Source: Paramacrobiotus richtersi (taxonomy: Eukaryota > Tardigrada > Eutardigrada > Parachela > Macrobiotidae). Taken from it: a DNA stretch of 35,257 bases. Each line of letters opens with the position of its first letter. The stretch's first letter is position 1. A program made the translations under genes and the position numbers. The stretch is from NCBI GenBank assembly GCA_034698045.1, contig JAQGAU010000190.1, positions 1 through 35,257 of the forward strand, in the 5' to 3' direction. The notes beneath the pieces were generated by a model. That model was given only the letters and a program-made list of their open reading frames with translations, made no database searches and was not told the DNA's origin. Positions 31,829-35,257 of this stretch are shown here, piece after piece.

Positions 31829-32983
31829 GAATTGTATTAGTTGGGAAATGATCTTTCTTGTTGCGTTAAAATAACACTGCGGGATTATAGTTTTGATGTA
31901 TCGAAGGTTTTTATTCTTTTATTGTTTACTGATGGTATTGTTACGGCTTGTTTAGAGTGAGCAATGTGAATTATGTGAATACCGTATTTGTTTGGTGCTG
32001 TGCTCGTTGTTAGGTTTTTTATCACTGGTTAGTGGTTGAATGGCGATTTTATTGCTAATTTGCTATGAGTTATTATTTTCGTGCGTTTTTTATGTATCGC
32101 TATTGTTAGTGATAAGACAGAAAACTACGCGAAAGCGATGCTGTGCCGTGTATGTGGCTACTTTAATAATAAAATGACCTCTTACTGTACTTTTGCAGCA
32201 TGGTGTCAACATGTTATAATGGCATGATAATACTAATATAACGTTATGATGTCAAAAAAAATGCCCATTAATTCTTACCGTAAAAATGTGAGATGAATGC
32301 ATGTCAGAAATCGGACCACCGGACGACTATGTAATTTAAATTTTGTTCATGGTTTTTTTTTGTTTTGAGTAATCGCTAAATTAATGTTTAAATTTAATGT
32401 TAAATTTAAGGTTGAATTAAATGTTAAATTAAATTGAATGTTAAAAAATTTACTAATTGTTAGTAAATGTATTTTACCTGTGGCTTTAAGAAAACATTTA
32501 GTCTGGAATTTCTTTGCAATACAGTTACAGTCGCATAACGCGTGCTTACGGTGCATTATGGTTATAGGCTATTAGGCTGACTATTTTTTTGCAAACGTTG
32601 CTTCGCGATATCCCTGTTATGTTGACAGGGACTTCAGTGACCACCCTTATTCCGCCTCGCTCTACTTATCAACTACGGGTAAAATCGACCGTCTTGAGCT
32701 AGTTTCGCGGTTCAGGGTTACGTAACAAAGCTCGGTACTACAGGGCGCCAGTTTCCGCCAGCGCTGAAAAAAATGTGCCATTTGCTTATGGCACATTAGG
32801 TGTATCCCGAGCGCAGAGCTTGTATCCCACCACACTGTTGCACAAGCGACTTGAATTCAAATGTTGAAAAATTTTTGAAAAAATCCCAGTGTACAGCACT
32901 ACTGCTTGCTCTCCTTTCCACAGTTTCTGGACTTTCTGTTTTTCCAAACTACAAACAGTGTGTTTTTGGTTTGCGAATTTGCC
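31829..32983. other. Intergenic: low-complexity tract, hairpin, promoter region of the ELM2-SANT gene
   Basis: No gene seen. The stretch 32,389-32,455 is a low-complexity run of aaattt, gttaaa and aattaa words. The stretch 32,600-32,760 is markedly richer in G and C and probably lies near the promoter. A perfect hairpin sits at 32,772-32,797. The start codon of the next gene is at 32,984. Confidence 0.45.
32772..32797. promoter_or_regulatory. Perfect 10-bp inverted repeat with 6-nt loop
   Basis: Arms AATGTGCCAT (32,772-32,781) and ATGGCACATT (32,788-32,797) with loop TTGCTT. It lies about 190 bp upstream of the ELM2-SANT start codon, so it could be a palindromic protein-binding site or a 5' UTR hairpin. 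Function is unknown. Confidence 0.5.
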
Positions 32984-35257
32984 ATGGCAGATATCATGAT
33001 GAATGTTAGCAGCCATGCTTTTCACTTATTGCCAAACTCTGCTTCTACCTCGCAGCAGTCCCAACGTCGTGCTCCTCCACCTGTTTCCAATGGACGCTCA
33101 TCCCCAATGCATCCTGGTACCATTCCCGACCATAGATTGCCAAAATGTCAAACGTATGACGACAGTTACGATGAGAGAAAGGATCCACGTGATGAGGTAA
33201 AAAAACTTGTTGAAATTTGTTTGAAAAACATTTCCCCAGAAAACAGTGCTCAGTGGTCACGTTTCCCTGTCCGAAGTATTGGAAATCGGTGTACGACGGT
33301 TTATACGCTACAGGGCTTCATTAAACACGAGCTGTTTACAAGTGGAAAAAGCCAGTTCTTTTTATAAAACTGAACATTTATGGATTTTTCATCTTTTTTT
33401 CGTGTTCTTTCTTGCAGTTACTTTCTTTGCAATGTCAATTATGGAATCCCAGTTGGAATGTGCAAATTACGGCAGATGGCGAGACTTTCCTGGAGGAAGC
33501 TGCATGTCTGGGCTACACGGAAGATCAATCGTTGGCTGTGCTGTACGTTTGCAAATTTGATCTAAAGATGGCCAGAGAACGCTTGCCAAAGTTTCGCAAT
33601 ATCTACATCCCGGTGTGGTCGGAGACGGACAAATTACTATTTGAAGAGATGCTGCTGACGCACGGAAAGCAGTTTCATTTGTAAGTTGTTTGTCATTTCG
33701 AAGATGGTGTTGTGAAAAACAAGACTGAAAAATTTGTTTTTGGTTGATATTCGTGTCTTGAATTGATAGATATCATGCTTGTTTCGTCAGTTTTGAACTT
33801 TCTGATCCTAAAGTAACATTTTTCTTTTAACTCTAATAATTTTAAAATAATTTCAGTATTTTAGATGATTTTTGTTTTGCTTTGAAATTAGTAGCAGTGC
33901 TATACAAATTTTGAAATTTTCCAGGCAGAATGCGTAAGTTTCATTTGTTTCGATAAGTTTCATTTATTTCAATAGACTTTTCATATATTTTGTCAAAAGC
34001 GTAATAATCGTCACTGTATATTTTTGATTAAAAAAGTCGAAACAAATACAAAACGATCCTGTGAGCCGTTTGTTTGTGAAATATGGAGATATAGTATCCG
34101 TTTTTCGAGATATCGACTTTTCCTGCATTTTTCCAGCTTCTCCGTTTTGCAGATTCCGCCAGAAACTTCCTCATATCACCGTGAAAGAGATGGTCAATTA
34201 TTACTATTACCTCAAGCAAGTGGCGAAACGGGAGAGTCGAATGAATGCTTGTCTGACGCGGAAAGCACTGGAATTGGCGCGCAGTCGCATTACCCCGATT
34301 AAACTATCCACCTTACCCGTTAGCTCCGTCTACCTTGGTGCGGAGAAAAAAGAGGACTGCGGGTCCTGTTTTAAGAAGCGCAGCAACATGTTCAAGTGAG
34401 TGACACACACGATAACGAATGCGAGTGAGTTAATTAAAATTAATTGACAAAATTAGCCCAAACGCAAATGTGTTCCGTAAATAAGTCAGCGCGCGAATTG
34501 GCTGGGGGAACATTGTTTTTCCGATTTGTTTGCATACTGAAGGCGGTAACTGGAATTTTTTTGGTGGTGGTTATGGAGAACTTGTGAAGTTTTCTCTTGT
34601 CTTTAATTTATCGTTTATAAATTTCGTCATCATGATAACATATAAAAACGTCTTTCGGTAAAAAAAAGATTCAATATAATCAAATTTTACGGTTTTTTCG
34701 AATAGATTTTTGTGATAGAGTTTTGTCATGGACAGAGGCGAGTGATCTGTTGCCACTACACTACGATTAACTCTTCTTAGTGTTAGTTGCTTAACTGCCA
34801 GTTTATTCTCTTGTACAGCGAACACTGTCTGGTACTTCTCTCTGCAGTGAGTTAAATTTGGCAAAATGGAATTTAACTCCATTTTGCATCCCCATTACGA
34901 TGTTCGTAATGGGGAGTCAGGAATTTAATGCAAAATACAGAATAAATAATTTAATACAGAATTTCATTACAGTAATATATCCAAATAAAGATTGATGAAA
35001 TAGGCTTCTGCAGTTGTCTTACAGCTTTGTTTGATCTGTACTTTCGATTTTGGCTAAAAGTTAATGAATGTAAGTAAAACAATCTAATTAGAAGCGAATT
35101 CCTGTTTGTTTCATAATTTTCCTGGTTGATGAAACTGTAACAATGTTGAAAAATGTTTCGCTTGACTCCAACCCACTTACAGATTCGGCAGCGACTTCAA
35201 AATCTGCGCCGAATGCTACTCCCACTTCCGCGCCCACAACACCCTCCCGCCCGCTCC
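32984..35257 (+). CDS. ELM2-SANT-GATA-zinc-finger corepressor (MTA/atrophin type), 5' part, runs off window
   Basis: Exons: 32984-33196, 33240-33341 (both boundaries tentative), 33418-33680, 34153-34395, 35183-35257 (incomplete). Phases agree. The start has an ideal context (gccATGGca). The Ser/Pro-rich N-terminus is followed by ELM2-like sequence ending in LWNPSWNV and a helical stretch (LGYTEDQSLAVLY). The SANT domain has LFEEMLLTHGKQFHLF, then LPHITVKEMVNYYYYLKQ. A linker leads to a Cys-x2-Cys ... Cys-x2-Cys finger (CGSC ... CAEC), followed by HFRAHNTLPP. ELM2-SANT-GATA order is typical of MTA (NuRD) and RERE/atrophin nuclear corepressors, which recruit histone deacetylases. The finger and its LPP tail look more RERE-like, but no BAH domain precedes ELM2 here, so I leave the subfamily open. 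The C-terminus is outside the window. Confidence 0.75.
34861..34914. other. Two adjacent perfect hairpins in an intron
   Basis: Hairpin 1 has arms GCAAAATGGA (34,861-34,870) and TCCATTTTGC (34,878-34,887) with a 7-nt loop. Hairpin 2 has arms CCCCATTACGA (34,890-34,900) and TCGTAATGGGG (34,904-34,914) with a 3-nt loop. They lie two bases apart in the ELM2-SANT gene's last visible intron, about 95 bp after a copy of the 14-bp motif (34,752). They could be the end of a foldback or rolling-circle type element or a structured RNA. I recognise no family. Confidence 0.6.

Larger units (their letters stand above)
153..34765. repeat. Dispersed 14-19 bp motif, about 29 copies on both strands
   Basis: Core GCCACTGCACTACG, often as aAGCCACTGCACTACGAtt. 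Plus-orientation copies start at 581, 1599, 8713, 9450, 10098, 12544, 12936, 13409, 14298, 16228, 17195, 18055, 19024, 19481, 22003, 23339, 23712, 24276, 24858, 25733 and 34752. Reverse-complement copies (CGTAGTGCAGTGGC) start at 153, 1185, 6863, 7981, 11646, 16703, 26713 and 31224. Most carry 0-3 mismatches. They were found by reading, so a few may be missed. In several pairs the flanks also align (R5, R6 and the intronic pair), but overall the motif is better conserved than its flanks. Confidence 0.8.

Noticed and set aside
32347-32556. Minus-strand frame rich in Asn, Leu and Thr
   Set aside because: It translates a low-complexity gttaaattt-type tract and shows no domain or splice context.
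153-34765. CRISPR-like array from the repeated short motif
   Set aside because: Spacing is irregular (hundreds of bases to kilobases), the orientation is mixed and the genome is eukaryotic.

Overview
The window looks like nuclear DNA from an animal, most likely an invertebrate. Coding sequence is split by GT-AG introns, the noncoding DNA is AT-rich and the exons are visibly richer in GC. The best-recognised gene is a full ortholog of metazoan TGFBRAP1/Vps3. I cannot fix the phylum from sequence alone. There are no bacterial operons, ribosome binding sites, rRNA, tRNA or CRISPR arrays.

Left part (1-19.6 kb): mostly decayed duplicated DNA with one convincing gene inside it, a two-exon four-pass membrane protein at 3724-5799 (+). 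Around it lie degenerate tandem copies of the 3' end of the TGFBRAP1-like gene, all in the gene's own orientation. Copies of its zinc-ligand terminal exon begin near 8.75, 10.29, 14.49 and 17.39 kb. Copies of its penultimate exon lie near 1.8, 9.06, 10.6 and 14.96 kb. These are interleaved with other repeat families, called R2, R3, R5 and R6 here. The 17.39 kb terminal exon is still intact, the same length as the real one, and splice-phase compatible.

Middle (19,660-28,841, minus strand): a 15-exon TGFBRAP1/Vps3 gene, reconstructed with consistent splice phases throughout, encoding about 850 aa. It is the endosomal CORVET tethering subunit, with an N-terminal CNH-like propeller, a helical clathrin-repeat region and a short C-terminal Cys/His zinc-ligand segment.

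Right part (28.8-35.3 kb): a 584-bp divergent intergenic gap, then a plus-strand gene (29,425-31,828) for a membrane-anchored GH16-like (concanavalin A-like fold) protein lacking the catalytic acid motif. Next is the 5' part of a plus-strand ELM2-SANT-GATA-zinc-finger corepressor gene (32,984 to beyond the window end) of MTA/atrophin type.

Overlaying all this is a 14-19 bp motif (GCCACTGCACTACG or its reverse complement), found about 29 times on both strands. Every intron over 600 bp in the three right-hand genes carries it and none of the shorter ones does, so it marks a dispersed repeat that has enlarged introns. It also lies just downstream of the poly(A) signal in each terminal-exon copy that keeps its 3' UTR. 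The terminal-exon array and this motif are the two observations I would follow first.
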